Shown here: positions 17,762 through 27,356 of the stretch, piece after piece | How positions within the stretch are numbered: the stretch's first letter is position 1 | How the letters are laid out: the number at the start of each line of letters is the position of its first letter | DNA from: Amycolatopsis saalfeldensis | GTDB lineage: Bacteria; Actinomycetota; Actinomycetes; Mycobacteriales; Pseudonocardiaceae | Length of the DNA stretch: 64,000 bases | Direction of reading: 5' to 3' | NCBI RefSeq assembly: GCF_900110575.1 | Contig: NZ_FOEF01000022.1 | Span: 62,001-126,000 of the forward strand | The notes under the pieces: generated by a model | The model's database searches: none | Seen by the model: the letters and a program-made list of their open reading frames with translations, nothing else | Told to the model about the DNA's origin: nothing | Translations under genes and position numbers: made by a program

Positions 17762-19498
17762 GTGGGAACGACCGTGGCCATCAGGAAACCCGAGGACCTC
17801 CGCAGCCACCGCTGGTTCGGCGGCGACGAGCTGCGCAGCTTCAGCCACCGGGCGCGGGCCCGCCAGCTGGGCTATCTCCCCGAGGAGCACCTCGGCAAGC
17901 CGGTGATCGCGATCCTCAACACCTGGAGCGACATCAACCCGTGCCACATGCACCTGCGGGAACGCGCCGAGCAGGTGAAGCGCGGCGTCTGGCAGGCGGG
18001 CGGCTTCCCGCTGGAGTTCCCCGTGGCGACGCTCTCGGAGACCTACCAGAAGCCCACGCCGATGCTCTACCGCAACCTGCTGGCGATGGAGACCGAGGAG
18101 ATCCTGCGGTCCTACCCGGTCGACGGCGCGGTGCTGATGGGCGGCTGCGACAAGACCACCCCGGCCCTGCTGATGGGCGCCGCCAGCGCCGGGCTGCCCG
18201 CGATCTTCGTGCCCGCCGGGCCGATGCTGCGCGGGCATTGGCGGGACCAGACCCTCGGCAGCGGCACCGACATGTGGAAGTACTGGGACGAGCGGCGCGC
18301 CGGGCTGATCGGCGACGCGGAGCTGGCCGAGCTGGAGCGCGGCCTGGCCCGCTCCCCCGGCCACTGCATGACGATGGGCACGGCGTCCACCATGACCTCG
18401 GCCGCCGAGGTGCTGGGGCTGACGCTGCCGGGCGCGGCGTCGATCCCCGCCGTCGACTCCGCGCACCACCGGATGGCCGCGGCGAGCGGCGCGCGGATCG
18501 TCGGCCAGGTGTGGGAGGACCTGACCATCACGAAGATCCTCGACCGGTCCGCTTACTCCGACGCGATCACCACCGTGCTCGCGCTCGGCGGTTCGACCAA
18601 CGCGCTGATCCACCTGATCGCGATGGCCGGGCGCAGCGGGATCGGCCTGACCCCCGCCGATTTCGACGCGCTCGCCCGGCGCGTCCCGGTGCTGGCGAAC
18701 ATCCGCCCCGGCGGCGCCTGGCTGATGGAGGACTTCTACTACGCCGGCGGCCTGCCCGGCCTGCTCTCGCGGCTGACCGACCTGCTGCACGTCGACCGCG
18801 TCACCGTCAGCGGGCAGACGCTCGGCGAGACGCTGGCCGAGGCGCGCGTGCACAACGACGACGTGATCCGGCCGCGGGACAACCCGCTCGCGGCCGAGGG
18901 CGGAATCGCCGTGCTGCGGGGGAATCTGGCGCCTTCGGGCGCGGTGATCAAGCACATCGCGGCGGCGCCGGAGCTGCTCGCGCACACCGGCCCCGCGGTG
19001 GTGTTCGACGACTACCGCGACCTGAAGAAGCGGATCAACGACCCGTCGCTGGGCATCACCGCGGACTCGGTGCTGGTGCTGCGCGGCTCCGGCCCGCTCG
19101 GCGGCCCCGGCATGCCGGAGTACGGCATGCTGCCGATCCCGGATCACCTGCTGGCCCAGGGCGTGCGGGACATGGTGCGGATCTCCGACGCCCGGATGAG
19201 CGGCACCAGCTACGGCGCCTGTGTGCTGCACGTGGCGCCGGAATCGCACGTCGGCGGCCCGCTCGCGCTGGTCCGCGACGGCGACCTGATCACCCTCGAC
19301 GTGCCCGGCCGCGTCCTGCGGCTGGAGGTCGGCGACGCCGAGCTGGACCGCCGTCGAGCGCAGTGGACCGCCCCGCCGCCGCGGTACGAACGGGGCTACG
19401 GCGCGCTGTACTCCGACCACATCACGCAGGCGGACGAGGGCTGCGACTTCGACTTCCTCGCCCGCTCCGGCGCCACCCCGGAGCCCGACCCGCGCTGA
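17762..19498 (+). CDS. IlvD/Edd-family sugar acid dehydratase (L-arabonate dehydratase-like)
   Basis: Fe-S dehydratase that removes water from a 2,3-dihydroxy acid. It has 578 residues from GTG 17762; GTG 17774 is an equal alternative because purine-rich ribosome binding sites precede both. Cluster and Mg-site motifs are LNTWSDINPCHMH, MGGCDKTTPALLMG and PGHCMTMGTASTM. The C-terminal half has MSGTSYGACVLHV. The wording NTWSDINPC and KTTPALLMGA is typical of the arabonate/pentonate dehydratase branch, not of biosynthetic IlvD. A divergent GntR/FCD regulator supports a catabolic, sugar-acid-inducible role. No aldolase or further pathway gene is adjacent. Confidence 0.88.
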   Translation: MGTTVAIRKPEDLRSHRWFGGDELRSFSHRARARQLGYLPEEHLGKPVIAILNTWSDINPCHMHLRERAEQVKRGVWQAGGFPLEFPVATLSETYQKPTPMLYRNLLAMETEEILRSYPVDGAVLMGGCDKTTPALLMGAASAGLPAIFVPAGPMLRGHWRDQTLGSGTDMWKYWDERRAGLIGDAELAELERGLARSPGHCMTMGTASTMTSAAEVLGLTLPGAASIPAVDSAHHRMAAASGARIVGQVWEDLTITKILDRSAYSDAITTVLALGGSTNALIHLIAMAGRSGIGLTPADFDALARRVPVLANIRPGGAWLMEDFYYAGGLPGLLSRLTDLLHVDRVTVSGQTLGETLAEARVHNDDVIRPRDNPLAAEGGIAVLRGNLAPSGAVIKHIAAAPELLAHTGPAVVFDDYRDLKKRINDPSLGITADSVLVLRGSGPLGGPGMPEYGMLPIPDHLLAQGVRDMVRISDARMSGTSYGACVLHVAPESHVGGPLALVRDGDLITLDVPGRVLRLEVGDAELDRRRAQWTAPPPRYERGYGALYSDHITQADEGCDFDFLARSGATPEPDPR

Positions 19499-19585
19499 CC
19501 GGTTTGTGCCATGAGGGGCACTAGTCCGCCATGTCCGGCTCTGCCCGTACCCTGTAGCGCGGGACGCTGCAGGAGAGGTGGACAG

Positions 19586-21385
19586 TTGCCGTACGAACCG
19601 CGTTGGCCGGAACCCGAGGGCGAGCAGACGGTGGTCCTGCCCGTGGTGATGCCCGGCGACGTGCCACCGGGCCCGGTCCCCGAGCCGGCACCGTCCCGGC
19701 GACATCCGCGCCTGCGCCGGGCCGGCTGGGTGGCCGGCGGGGTGTTCGGCGTCCTGCTGGTCGCGTACCTGATCGACCTGCTGACCAGCCAGGGCAGTGT
19801 GCCGCGCGGGGTCACCGTGGCGGGCGTCGACGTCGGCGGGCTCGACCGGCCGGTGGCCGAGCGCGAGCTGCGCAGCCTGATCGAGCCGCGGCTCACCCAG
19901 CCGCTCACGGTGACCGCCGGCGAGGCCCGCTCCACCCTGTCGCCGACGCTGGCGGGGCTGCGCCTGGACTGGTCGGCCACCCTGGACCAGGCCGGCGACC
20001 AGCCGGTGAACCCGTTCACCCGGCTGTCCTCCTTCTTCACCAGCCACGAGATCGGCGTCGTCTCGCAAGCCGAGGCGGACAAACTCGACCCGGCGCTGGA
20101 AGACCTGCGCGGCCGCGTCGACCACGACGCGGTGGAAGGCACCGTGCGCTTCGAAGGCGCCACGCCCGTCGCGGTGCCGCCGCAGGCGGGGCAGAAGCTG
20201 GACGTCGCGGCGGCCAAGCAGGCGGTGCTCGCCGGGTGGGCGAGCGGGCGGGAACTGGCGCTGCCGGTCGTCCCGGCACCCGTGCGGACCACCGCGGAAG
20301 GCGTGCGGACCGCCCTCGAGCAGTTCGCGAAGCCCGCCGTGGCCACACCGGTGACGATCAGGGGCGAGGGCGCCGACGCGACGCTGCAGCCCAAGGACAT
20401 CGCCGCCGCGCTGTCGTTCGAGCCGGCCGATGGCGGCGGGCTGACGCCGAAGATCGACCCGAAGAAGATCACCGACGTCGCCGGGCCTCAGCTCAAGGCG
20501 TCGGAGAAGGAAGGCAAGGAGGCCGCCGTCGCCTTCTCCGGCGGAAAGCCCGTCGTCGAGCCCTCGGTGGACGGCAAGGCCGTGGACTGGGAGCCCAGCC
20601 TCAAGCCGCTGCCCGACGTGCTCAAGCGCGCGGACCAGCGTGAGCTGAAGGCCGTGTACAAGAACAGCCCCGCGAAGGTGACCACCGAGCAGGCGAACCG
20701 GCTGGGTGTCAAAGAGGTCGTCGGCGAGTTCACCACCGGCGGCTTCGCGGCCGACTCCGGCGTCAACATCAAAGTGGTGGCGCAGAAGGTGAACGGCGCC
20801 ATCGTGAAGCCGGGCGAGACCTTCAGCCTCAACGGGTTCACCGGACCGCGCGGGAAGCCCCAGGGTTACGTCGAGGCGGGCGTGATCGAAAACGGCGCCC
20901 CGGCGCGCGAGGTCGGCGGCGGCATCTCGCAGTTCGCCACGACGCTGTACAACGCGTCGTACTTCGCCGGCATGAAGGACGCCGGGCACCGCGAGCACAG
21001 CTACTACATCAGCCGCTACCCCGCCGCGCGCGAGGCCACGGTGTTCCAGAACCCCGACGGCGCCAGCGTGATCGACCTGAAGTTCACCAACGACTCCGAC
21101 ACCGGCATCGCGATCCAGACGATCTGGTCGCCGTCCTCGCTGACGGTGAAGCTGTGGGGCACCAAGCGGTACACCGTCGAATCGGTGCCGGGAAGCCGGT
21201 CGAGCCCGACCGACCCGCCGACGAAACCAGGCCCGGCCGAGAACTGCCACGCCTCGAACGGCGCCCCGGGCTTCACCACCACCGACACCCGGGTGCTGAA
21301 GGACGTCTCCAGCGGACGCGAGGTCTCCCGCCACACCCGGACCGTCCGCTACAACCCCCAGCCCAAGATCACCTGCGGCGCTTGA
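19586..21385 (+). CDS. VanW-family membrane protein
   Basis: 599 residues from TTG 19586, with GGAGAGG 7-8 bases upstream (no ATG fits). The order is: a Pro-rich cytoplasmic tail (1-45), one transmembrane helix (about 48-70, AGWVAGGVFGVLLVAYLIDLL), two repeated putative peptidoglycan-binding regions in the extracellular part (about 80-330, each with a VxVxGxDVGG-like or GEGADATL start), then the VanW domain (about 385-520) with KPGETFSLNGFTGPR and GGGISQFATTLYNASYFAG. VanW proteins occur near glycopeptide-resistance genes and widely elsewhere; the activity is not known. Here no van genes are adjacent, so it is probably a cell envelope protein. Confidence 0.9.
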   Translation: MPYEPRWPEPEGEQTVVLPVVMPGDVPPGPVPEPAPSRRHPRLRRAGWVAGGVFGVLLVAYLIDLLTSQGSVPRGVTVAGVDVGGLDRPVAERELRSLIEPRLTQPLTVTAGEARSTLSPTLAGLRLDWSATLDQAGDQPVNPFTRLSSFFTSHEIGVVSQAEADKLDPALEDLRGRVDHDAVEGTVRFEGATPVAVPPQAGQKLDVAAAKQAVLAGWASGRELALPVVPAPVRTTAEGVRTALEQFAKPAVATPVTIRGEGADATLQPKDIAAALSFEPADGGGLTPKIDPKKITDVAGPQLKASEKEGKEAAVAFSGGKPVVEPSVDGKAVDWEPSLKPLPDVLKRADQRELKAVYKNSPAKVTTEQANRLGVKEVVGEFTTGGFAADSGVNIKVVAQKVNGAIVKPGETFSLNGFTGPRGKPQGYVEAGVIENGAPAREVGGGISQFATTLYNASYFAGMKDAGHREHSYYISRYPAAREATVFQNPDGASVIDLKFTNDSDTGIAIQTIWSPSSLTVKLWGTKRYTVESVPGSRSSPTDPPTKPGPAENCHASNGAPGFTTTDTRVLKDVSSGREVSRHTRTVRYNPQPKITCGA

Positions 21386-21445
21386 GCTTCACGCTCCGCG
21401 CCGGAGCGGGTACTCTGTGCGTCCTGCATCGATCGGGGGACGTCG

Positions 21446-22669
21446 ATGGGCACCACGGACGGGAGTACCGCGCGGTTCCGCGAAATCCTCGCTGTCCGGG
21501 AGTTCCGCGCGATCTGGCTGGCCGAGCTCCAGTCCGTGCTGGGCGACCAGCTCGCCCGGGTCGCGTTGTCCGTGCTGGTGTTCCAGCGGACGGACTCGGC
21601 GGCCTGGCCGGCGCTGACGTACGCGCTGACCTACCTGCCGGACCTCGTCGGCGGCCCGCTGCTCGGCGGGCTGGCCGACCGGTTCCCGCGCCGCGCCGTG
21701 ATGGTCACGGCGGACCTGCTGCGCGCGCTCCTGGTGGCGGTGCTGGCGATCCCGGGCCTGCCGCTGCCCGCGCTCGCCGTGGTGCTCGTGGTGGTGCAGC
21801 TGGCGAACGCCCCGTTTTCCTCGGCGCAGGCGGCGATGGTCCCGGTGCTGCTCGACGGGTCCCGGTACGTGCTCGGCCAGTCGCTGCTGAAGATGACCAA
21901 CCAGCTGGGCCAGCTCGCCGGGTTCGCGCTGGGCGGGGCGGTCATCGCCCTGATCGGGCCGGGACCGGGGCTGGCCGCCGACGCGGTGACGTTCGGCGTG
22001 TCGGCTTTGGTGCTGGCGCTCGGCGTGAGCTCGCGGCCGGCCGCCGACGTCCGCGTGGACCGCGTTTCGACCGTGCGCCGGCTCGCCGCCGGTGCGGGCA
22101 CGATCTGGCGTGACCCGCGGCTGCGGGTGCTGGTGGGGCTCGCCTGGCTGGCGGGGTTCGTGATCGTGCCGGAGGGGCTGGCCGTGCCGTACGCGGCGGA
22201 GATCGGCGGCGGCGCGGCGACGGCGGGGCTGCTGCTCGCGGCCCACCCGGCGGGCATCGTGCTCGGGGTCTTCGCGCTCGGCCGGTGGGTGCCGGACGCC
22301 GTGCGGCTGCGGCTGGTCGGCCCGCTCGCGGCGGGCGCCGTGGTGCCGTTGCTGGGATACGCGTTCGCACCCGGCCTTGGCGTGACTGTGGTGCTGCTGC
22401 TGGTTTCCGGCGCCTGCGCCGCCTACCAGGTCACGGCGAGCACGACGTTCATGCGGCTGGTCCCGGACGCCGAGCGCGGCCAGGCGTTCGGGCTCGCCGG
22501 CTCGGGGCTGATCGCCGTGCAGGGGATCGGGCTGATCGCCGGCGGGGTGGTGGTGGCCCGCCTCGGCTCACCCTCGGTGACCATCGCGGTGATCGCGGCG
22601 GCAGGGGTGGTCACCGCGGTCCCGATCGCGCTCGCCTGGCGGCGGACGTACCGCAGCGTGACGAGCTGA
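21446..22669 (+). CDS. MFS transporter
   Basis: 407 residues, about 12 hydrophobic segments; major facilitator of the DHA3 / enterobactin-exporter-like group. The loop 2-3 motif is seen as GGLADRFPRRAVMV (family GxLaDrxgrR). ATG 21446 follows GGGGGA. These carriers export drugs or metabolites by proton exchange. It stands 60 bases after the vanW-like gene on the same strand and may be read with it. No regulator is adjacent and the cargo is unknown. Confidence 0.9.
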   Translation: MGTTDGSTARFREILAVREFRAIWLAELQSVLGDQLARVALSVLVFQRTDSAAWPALTYALTYLPDLVGGPLLGGLADRFPRRAVMVTADLLRALLVAVLAIPGLPLPALAVVLVVVQLANAPFSSAQAAMVPVLLDGSRYVLGQSLLKMTNQLGQLAGFALGGAVIALIGPGPGLAADAVTFGVSALVLALGVSSRPAADVRVDRVSTVRRLAAGAGTIWRDPRLRVLVGLAWLAGFVIVPEGLAVPYAAEIGGGAATAGLLLAAHPAGIVLGVFALGRWVPDAVRLRLVGPLAAGAVVPLLGYAFAPGLGVTVVLLLVSGACAAYQVTASTTFMRLVPDAERGQAFGLAGSGLIAVQGIGLIAGGVVVARLGSPSVTIAVIAAAGVVTAVPIALAWRRTYRSVTS

Positions 22670-22763
22670 GCGGGAGCCGCGGCCCACGCTTCGTTTCACC
22701 AGTTCTGCCCGCGCATGTGCGCCACCCCCTCTCCCGGTCGGGCACGGTCGCCGATCACTGTAG

Positions 22764-24137
22764 GTGCATCAACCGACACCATCCGCACCCGGACAGCCGA
22801 GTGACAGCGAGTATCCAGGTAGCTACGGTGCTCTGGTGGCCGGGGGCGCACCTCTTGACGGAAACCCACGGACGGACCAGGACAGTCCGTACGAAGTTCA
22901 CCATGCCAGGATCACCGGAGCAGGCCGCTGGGCACTATGGCGGTTACCGAACCGAGGCCTGATCGCCTTCGTTCTGGTCGCCGACGCGGCCGCAGTGGCC
23001 GGCGCGGTCTGGACCATTTGGGGGAACCTGCCCGGCCGGGCCGAGTTGTTCCCCGCGTTGGCACTGATCGGCTGCGTCCTGCTGCACACCGAGCTTTCCC
23101 GTCCGGTGGAGCAGCTGCGCGAGCGGTTCGCCGGGACGCCGCACATCAGCCTCGACACCGTGTGGACGTTCGCCGCGGTGCTGTTGCTCCATCCGGCCCT
23201 GGCGGCACTGGTCATCACGATCTCGTTCCTCTACCGCTGGCTCCGCGGGCGGCCGGCCCCGCTGTTCCGCCGCGTGTTCTCGGCCGCGGCCACCGTGCTG
23301 TCCGGTTACGCCGCCGCGGCGGCGCTGGCCCTGCTGACCACGGTCCCGTTCGCCTCGGCGGCGCGCGACGTGGCGGAGTTCGGCGGGATCGTGGTGGCCG
23401 GGCTGGTGTTCCTGGTGGTCAACACGGCGCTGATGACGGTGGCCGTCTACTTCGGCACCCCGCACGAGCGAGTGCGCGACGCGCTCGCCGGACCGGAGGA
23501 GTACGGGCTCGAGGCCGCGACGATCGGGCTGGGCGTGCTGCTCGCGTGGGCGCTGGCGGACTGGCCGGTCGCGCTGCTGCTGGTCGTCGGGATCACCTTG
23601 GCCCTGCACCGGAACGTGCTCATCCGCCAGCTGCGCCGCCAAGCCCGCAGCGACGCGAAAACCGGCCTGCTGAACGTCGCCGCCTGGCGCGCGGCCGCGA
23701 CCGGGGAACTGGTGCGCGCCAAGCGGGCCGGGCGCACGACCAGTGTGCTGATGCTGGACCTGGACCGCTTCAAGCTGGTCAACGACCGGCACGGGCACCT
23801 GGTCGGCGACCGCTGCCTGCTGGCCGTCGCGGACACCCTGCGCACCGAGGTCCGCGCGGGCGACCTCACCGGCCGGTTCGGCGGCGAGGAGTTCGTGGTC
23901 CTGCTGCCCGGCACCGCGCCGGTCCACGCCCACGCCATCGCCGAGCGCATCCGCGGCCACATCGCCGCGCAGACCGGCGGCCTGCCGGAGCCGATCACCG
24001 TCTCGATCGGGCTCGCCTCGGCCCCGCCCGCGGCCACGGCGGACGTCGACGCCCTGCTCGAAGCCGCCGACAGTGCCCTGTACGAGGCCAAACACGCGGG
24101 CCGCAACCGGACGGCGGGACACCAGCTGGCCGGATGA
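22764..24137 (+). CDS. Membrane-anchored diguanylate cyclase (GGDEF)
   Basis: 457 residues from GTG 22764. The N-terminal ~60 residues are polar, then there are 6-8 hydrophobic segments (about 65-285), then a GGDEF domain (about 295-450). The active-site motif is GRFGGEEFVVLLP, preceded by the Mg/GTP motif LMLDLDRFKLVND, so cyclase activity is expected. There is no upstream RxxD inhibitory site (the residues before GGEEF are DLTGR). Codon use before the first helix is atypical, with a TTA leucine codon at 22944-22946. All possible starts lie upstream of it, so translation would need the rare TTA-reading tRNA. The exact start is uncertain (GTG 22836 is an alternative). Confidence 0.88.
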   Translation: MHQPTPSAPGQPSDSEYPGSYGALVAGGAPLDGNPRTDQDSPYEVHHARITGAGRWALWRLPNRGLIAFVLVADAAAVAGAVWTIWGNLPGRAELFPALALIGCVLLHTELSRPVEQLRERFAGTPHISLDTVWTFAAVLLLHPALAALVITISFLYRWLRGRPAPLFRRVFSAAATVLSGYAAAAALALLTTVPFASAARDVAEFGGIVVAGLVFLVVNTALMTVAVYFGTPHERVRDALAGPEEYGLEAATIGLGVLLAWALADWPVALLLVVGITLALHRNVLIRQLRRQARSDAKTGLLNVAAWRAAATGELVRAKRAGRTTSVLMLDLDRFKLVNDRHGHLVGDRCLLAVADTLRTEVRAGDLTGRFGGEEFVVLLPGTAPVHAHAIAERIRGHIAAQTGGLPEPITVSIGLASAPPAATADVDALLEAADSALYEAKHAGRNRTAGHQLAG

Positions 24138-24191
24138 CCACGGGACCGGCCGGCGCCGGGTAGTCTCCCGACCCTACGGAAGGGGGACGCG

Positions 24192-24962
24192 GTGGCGGAC
24201 GAACCGGCAATGGGCCTGTACGGGCTGACGAAGCGCTTCGGGACCACGCTCGCGGTGGACGACGTACGGCTGGAAGTGCCGAAGGGGTCGTTTTTCGGGC
24301 TGGTGGGGCCGAACGGCGCGGGCAAGACGACCTCGCTGTCGATGGCGGTCGGGCTGCTGCGCCCCGACGCAGGCCAGGCGCACGTGTTCGGCGTCGACGT
24401 GTGGCGGGAGCCGGAGCGGGCCAAGGCCCTGATCGGCGTGCTGCCCGACGGACTGTCCATTCCGGAGCGGCTGACCGGGCGGGAACTGCTGACGTACATG
24501 GGACTCCTGCGCGGTCTCGCGCCGGACACGGTGGCGGAGCGGGCGCAGGAGCTGCTCGGCGTGCTGGAACTGCTGGAGGCCGAGCGGACGCTGGTCATCG
24601 ACTACTCCGCGGGCATGCGCAAGAAGATCGGCCTCGCCATGGCGCTGCTGCACGGCCCGCGCCTGCTGGTGCTCGACGAGCCGTTCGAGGCCGTCGACCC
24701 GGTTTCGGCCTCGACCATCCGCACCATCCTGCAGCGGTTCGTCGGCTCGGGCGGCGCGGTGGTGCTGTCCAGCCACGTGATGGCGCTGGTCGAACAGCTC
24801 TGCAGCCACGTCGCGGTGATCACGCGCGGCCGGGTGGTGGCCGCGGGCGCCGTCGACGAGGTCCGCGGTGAGGGCAGCCTGGAGGACGCGTTCGTGCACA
24901 TCGTGGGCGGGCGCACCGGCGGAGCGGAAGGACTGTCGTGGTTGGCGTCCTCGTCCGACTGA
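24192..24962 (+). CDS. ABC transporter ATP-binding protein
   Basis: 256 residues from GTG 24192. Walker A is GPNGAGKTT, the signature is a degenerate YSAGMRKKIGLAMAL, Walker B is LLVLDEPFEAVD and the switch His is in LSSHVM. It belongs to the DrrA/CcmA-like exporter subfamily. Its last 25 bases overlap the permease gene, so both are one transcript and one complex at the membrane. The substrate is unknown. Confidence 0.92.
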   Translation: MADEPAMGLYGLTKRFGTTLAVDDVRLEVPKGSFFGLVGPNGAGKTTSLSMAVGLLRPDAGQAHVFGVDVWREPERAKALIGVLPDGLSIPERLTGRELLTYMGLLRGLAPDTVAERAQELLGVLELLEAERTLVIDYSAGMRKKIGLAMALLHGPRLLVLDEPFEAVDPVSASTIRTILQRFVGSGGAVVLSSHVMALVEQLCSHVAVITRGRVVAAGAVDEVRGEGSLEDAFVHIVGGRTGGAEGLSWLASSSD

Positions 24963-26527
24963 AGCTGCGCGTCCTGCGCAATTCCCTGAGGGGCCGCCAG
25001 GTCGCCGGCATGCTCGTCGGCGGGGTGTTCGGCCTGCTCGGCGCCGCGGGGACCCTCGTGCTGGCGATCGTGCCGATCCACGGGCCGCAGGTGACGGTCG
25101 ACCTGCTGACCTCGGTGTACGCGGTGTGGGTGCTCGGCTGGGTGCTCGCGCCGGTGGCCACCGGCGGCGGGGACGACACGCTGCGGCCGGAGCACTTCGC
25201 GCTGCTGCCGATCGGACGCCGCAAGCTCGCCGTCGGCCTGCTGGCCGCGAGTTTCGTGGGCGTGGCGGCGGTGGTCAGCCTGCTCGCGTTCCTCGGCCTG
25301 TTCGTCTACGGCCTGCGCCTCGGCGTCGGCCCGGCGGTGGTCGGGCTCGTGTTCACGGTGCTGCAGCTGGCTTTCGCCGTGTTGCTCTACCGCGTGGTGA
25401 TGGCGGCGCTCGGCGCGCTGCTGACCTCGCGCAAGGGCAAGGAGCTGGGCATCGTCCTGGTCGCGCTCACCGGGCTTTCCGGGGTGGCGCTGAACTTCGC
25501 GCTCAACAGCCTGGGCCCGGCGATCGTGAACGGCACGGTGCCCGGCTTCGTCGGCGTGGTGCACGTGCTGCCGTCCGGCTGGGGCACGCTCGCCGTGCGC
25601 GCGGCGGGCGACGGCTCGTGGGGCACGGCCTTCGGCCTGCTCGCGGCGATGGTCGCGCTGCTCGCCGTGCTCGTCGCCGCGTGGGGCGCGTTGCTGACGA
25701 AGCGGGTGACCAGCCCGTCTTTCAACGGCTCCTCGCGGACCCGGGTGAAGGAGCCGGGCTCGCGGACCCGGCGGAGCCTGCTGCCGGCGACGCCCGTGGG
25801 AGCGGTGGCGCGCAAGGAACTCTGGACGTGGCGGCGGGACGCACGCCGCCGGGTCGCGCTGCTCTCGACGCTGCTGATCGGCATCGTCGTCACCGTGGTG
25901 CCGGCGCTGTCGGGCGGCAGCCGCCCGGTGCTGGTGCCCTACCTCGGCGTCGTGGTGATCCTGTTCTCCTGCATGCAATCGGGCAACCTCTACGGCTTCG
26001 ACGGCAGCTCGCTGTGGCACACGCTGATCGTGCCGGGCGCCGAGCGCGCCGACATCCGCGGGCGGCAGCTCGCGTGGGCGCTGATCGTCGCGCCGGTCGC
26101 CGTGCTGCTGGCCGCCGTGCTGCCTGGCGCGGTGGGCAAGCCGGGCGCGTACCCGTGGGTGCTCGGCCTGGTGCCGGCGTTGCTGGGCGCGGGCGCGGGG
26201 GTGCTGATGCTGCAGTCGGTGTTCCTGGCGTTCCCGCTGCCGGACCAGCGGCGCACCTCGAGCCCGTGGTCGTCCGGCGGCCGCCCCGGCTGCGCCCGCC
26301 TGCTGATGATGTTCGCGACGATGCTGCTCATGGTCGTCGGCGTGCTGCCGGTACTGGTGCTGGGACTGGTCGGCGCGCTGGCGGACCTGCCGGTGCTGCA
26401 GTGGATCGGCGTGCCGGCCGGCATCGTCACCGGGGCGCTGCTCGCGTGGTGGTGGGGCGGCGTCGCCCAGCGGCGGCTGGTCAGCCATGGGCCGGAGCTG
26501 CTGGCCACGGTGAGCAAGGAACGCTGA
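24938..26527 (+). CDS. ABC transporter permease
   Basis: 529 residues from GTG 24938, inside the end of the ATPase gene. About 12 hydrophobic segments in two halves, with a long central polar loop (about 255-300) rich in Arg, Ser and Thr. This is the 'large permease' type found beside stand-alone ATPases in actinomycetes; it should form the membrane channel of the exporter. No known substrate signature is visible. Confidence 0.88.
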   Translation: MVGVLVRLKLRVLRNSLRGRQVAGMLVGGVFGLLGAAGTLVLAIVPIHGPQVTVDLLTSVYAVWVLGWVLAPVATGGGDDTLRPEHFALLPIGRRKLAVGLLAASFVGVAAVVSLLAFLGLFVYGLRLGVGPAVVGLVFTVLQLAFAVLLYRVVMAALGALLTSRKGKELGIVLVALTGLSGVALNFALNSLGPAIVNGTVPGFVGVVHVLPSGWGTLAVRAAGDGSWGTAFGLLAAMVALLAVLVAAWGALLTKRVTSPSFNGSSRTRVKEPGSRTRRSLLPATPVGAVARKELWTWRRDARRRVALLSTLLIGIVVTVVPALSGGSRPVLVPYLGVVVILFSCMQSGNLYGFDGSSLWHTLIVPGAERADIRGRQLAWALIVAPVAVLLAAVLPGAVGKPGAYPWVLGLVPALLGAGAGVLMLQSVFLAFPLPDQRRTSSPWSSGGRPGCARLLMMFATMLLMVVGVLPVLVLGLVGALADLPVLQWIGVPAGIVTGALLAWWWGGVAQRRLVSHGPELLATVSKER

Positions 26528-26567
26528 CACCGTCCACTATGGACACTTAACGACTCGGGAGGCCCCC

Positions 26568-27269
26568 TTGCCCACGCGTACCGACCAGCTCCGCCTGGAC
26601 GACGGCACAGCCGGCCTGCCGGTCTGGCTGCCCGCATCCGGCCGTGGCCCGGGACTCGTGCTGATCCAGGAGATCTTCGGCCTCGACGCGTATCTCGCCG
26701 GGGTCGCCGAAGACCTCGCAGCGCTCGGTTACGTGGTCGCCGTGCCGGAACTGTTCCGGCGATTCGCCCCCGGCTGGTCCTCGGCGCACGACGAGGCCGG
26801 CGTGACCCGGGCGATGGAGGTCTCCGGCGCGTTCGACCCGGCGCGGGGACTCTCGGACGTCCTCGCGACACTCGCCCACCTGCGCGCCCTCCCGGAAGTG
26901 ACCACCGGTGCCGGTGTCCTGGGTTTCTGCCTCGGCGGCTCCCTGGCCTTCTCCGCCGCCGCGGCCGGAACCCCGGACATCGCGATCTCCTTCTACGGCT
27001 CGACGGTGGCCTCGGACCTGGCGTCACTGGCCGAGGTGACCTGCCCGCTCCAGTTCCACTTCGGCGGGCAGGACCCGTTCATCCCGCGCTCGGACGTGCG
27101 CGCCGTCGAGGAGGCCGTGGCTTCCCATCCCGGAGCGGAAATCCACGTGCAGGAAGACGCGGGGCACGCGTTCCACAACAACGTGGCCCCGATGTTCCAC
27201 AATCCGGAGGCCGCCGCCCGAGCCTGGGAGCTGACCACCGGGTTCCTGCGGCGGGCCTTGCCGGCCTGA
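26568..27269 (+). CDS. Dienelactone hydrolase-family protein
   Basis: 233 residues from TTG 26568, with GGGAGG 6 bases upstream. Alpha/beta hydrolase with the dienelactone hydrolase triad Cys121 (VLGFCLGG), Asp169 (FGGQDPFIP) and His200 (DAGHAFHN); the conserved Glu in IQEIFGL is also present. Classical members open dienelactones in chloroaromatic breakdown; many actinomycete copies have other ester substrates. No aromatic pathway genes are adjacent. The gene is separated from the ABC permease by 40 bases. Confidence 0.92.
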   Translation: MPTRTDQLRLDDGTAGLPVWLPASGRGPGLVLIQEIFGLDAYLAGVAEDLAALGYVVAVPELFRRFAPGWSSAHDEAGVTRAMEVSGAFDPARGLSDVLATLAHLRALPEVTTGAGVLGFCLGGSLAFSAAAAGTPDIAISFYGSTVASDLASLAEVTCPLQFHFGGQDPFIPRSDVRAVEEAVASHPGAEIHVQEDAGHAFHNNVAPMFHNPEAAARAWELTTGFLRRALPA

Positions 27270-27356
27270 AGCCTGCACGATCGCGGAAACCACCACCGCG
27301 ATGATCGACAGGATCCGGGCGCAGACCTCCCTCGGCCGGTGCGCGCCGTTCCGGTG
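27270..27356. other. Convergent spacer with weak hairpin
   Basis: 87 bp between the dienelactone hydrolase and cupin stop codons. ATCGCGG / CCGCGAT at 27280-27302 (7-bp arms, 9-base loop) could act as a weak bidirectional terminator. I see no gene. Confidence 0.35.

Noticed and set aside
17726..21334. 1202-codon minus-strand frame opposite the dehydratase and VanW genes
   Set aside because: Shadow of high GC3 coding on the other strand; no domains, Arg/Ala/Gly-rich, and the plus-strand genes are certain.
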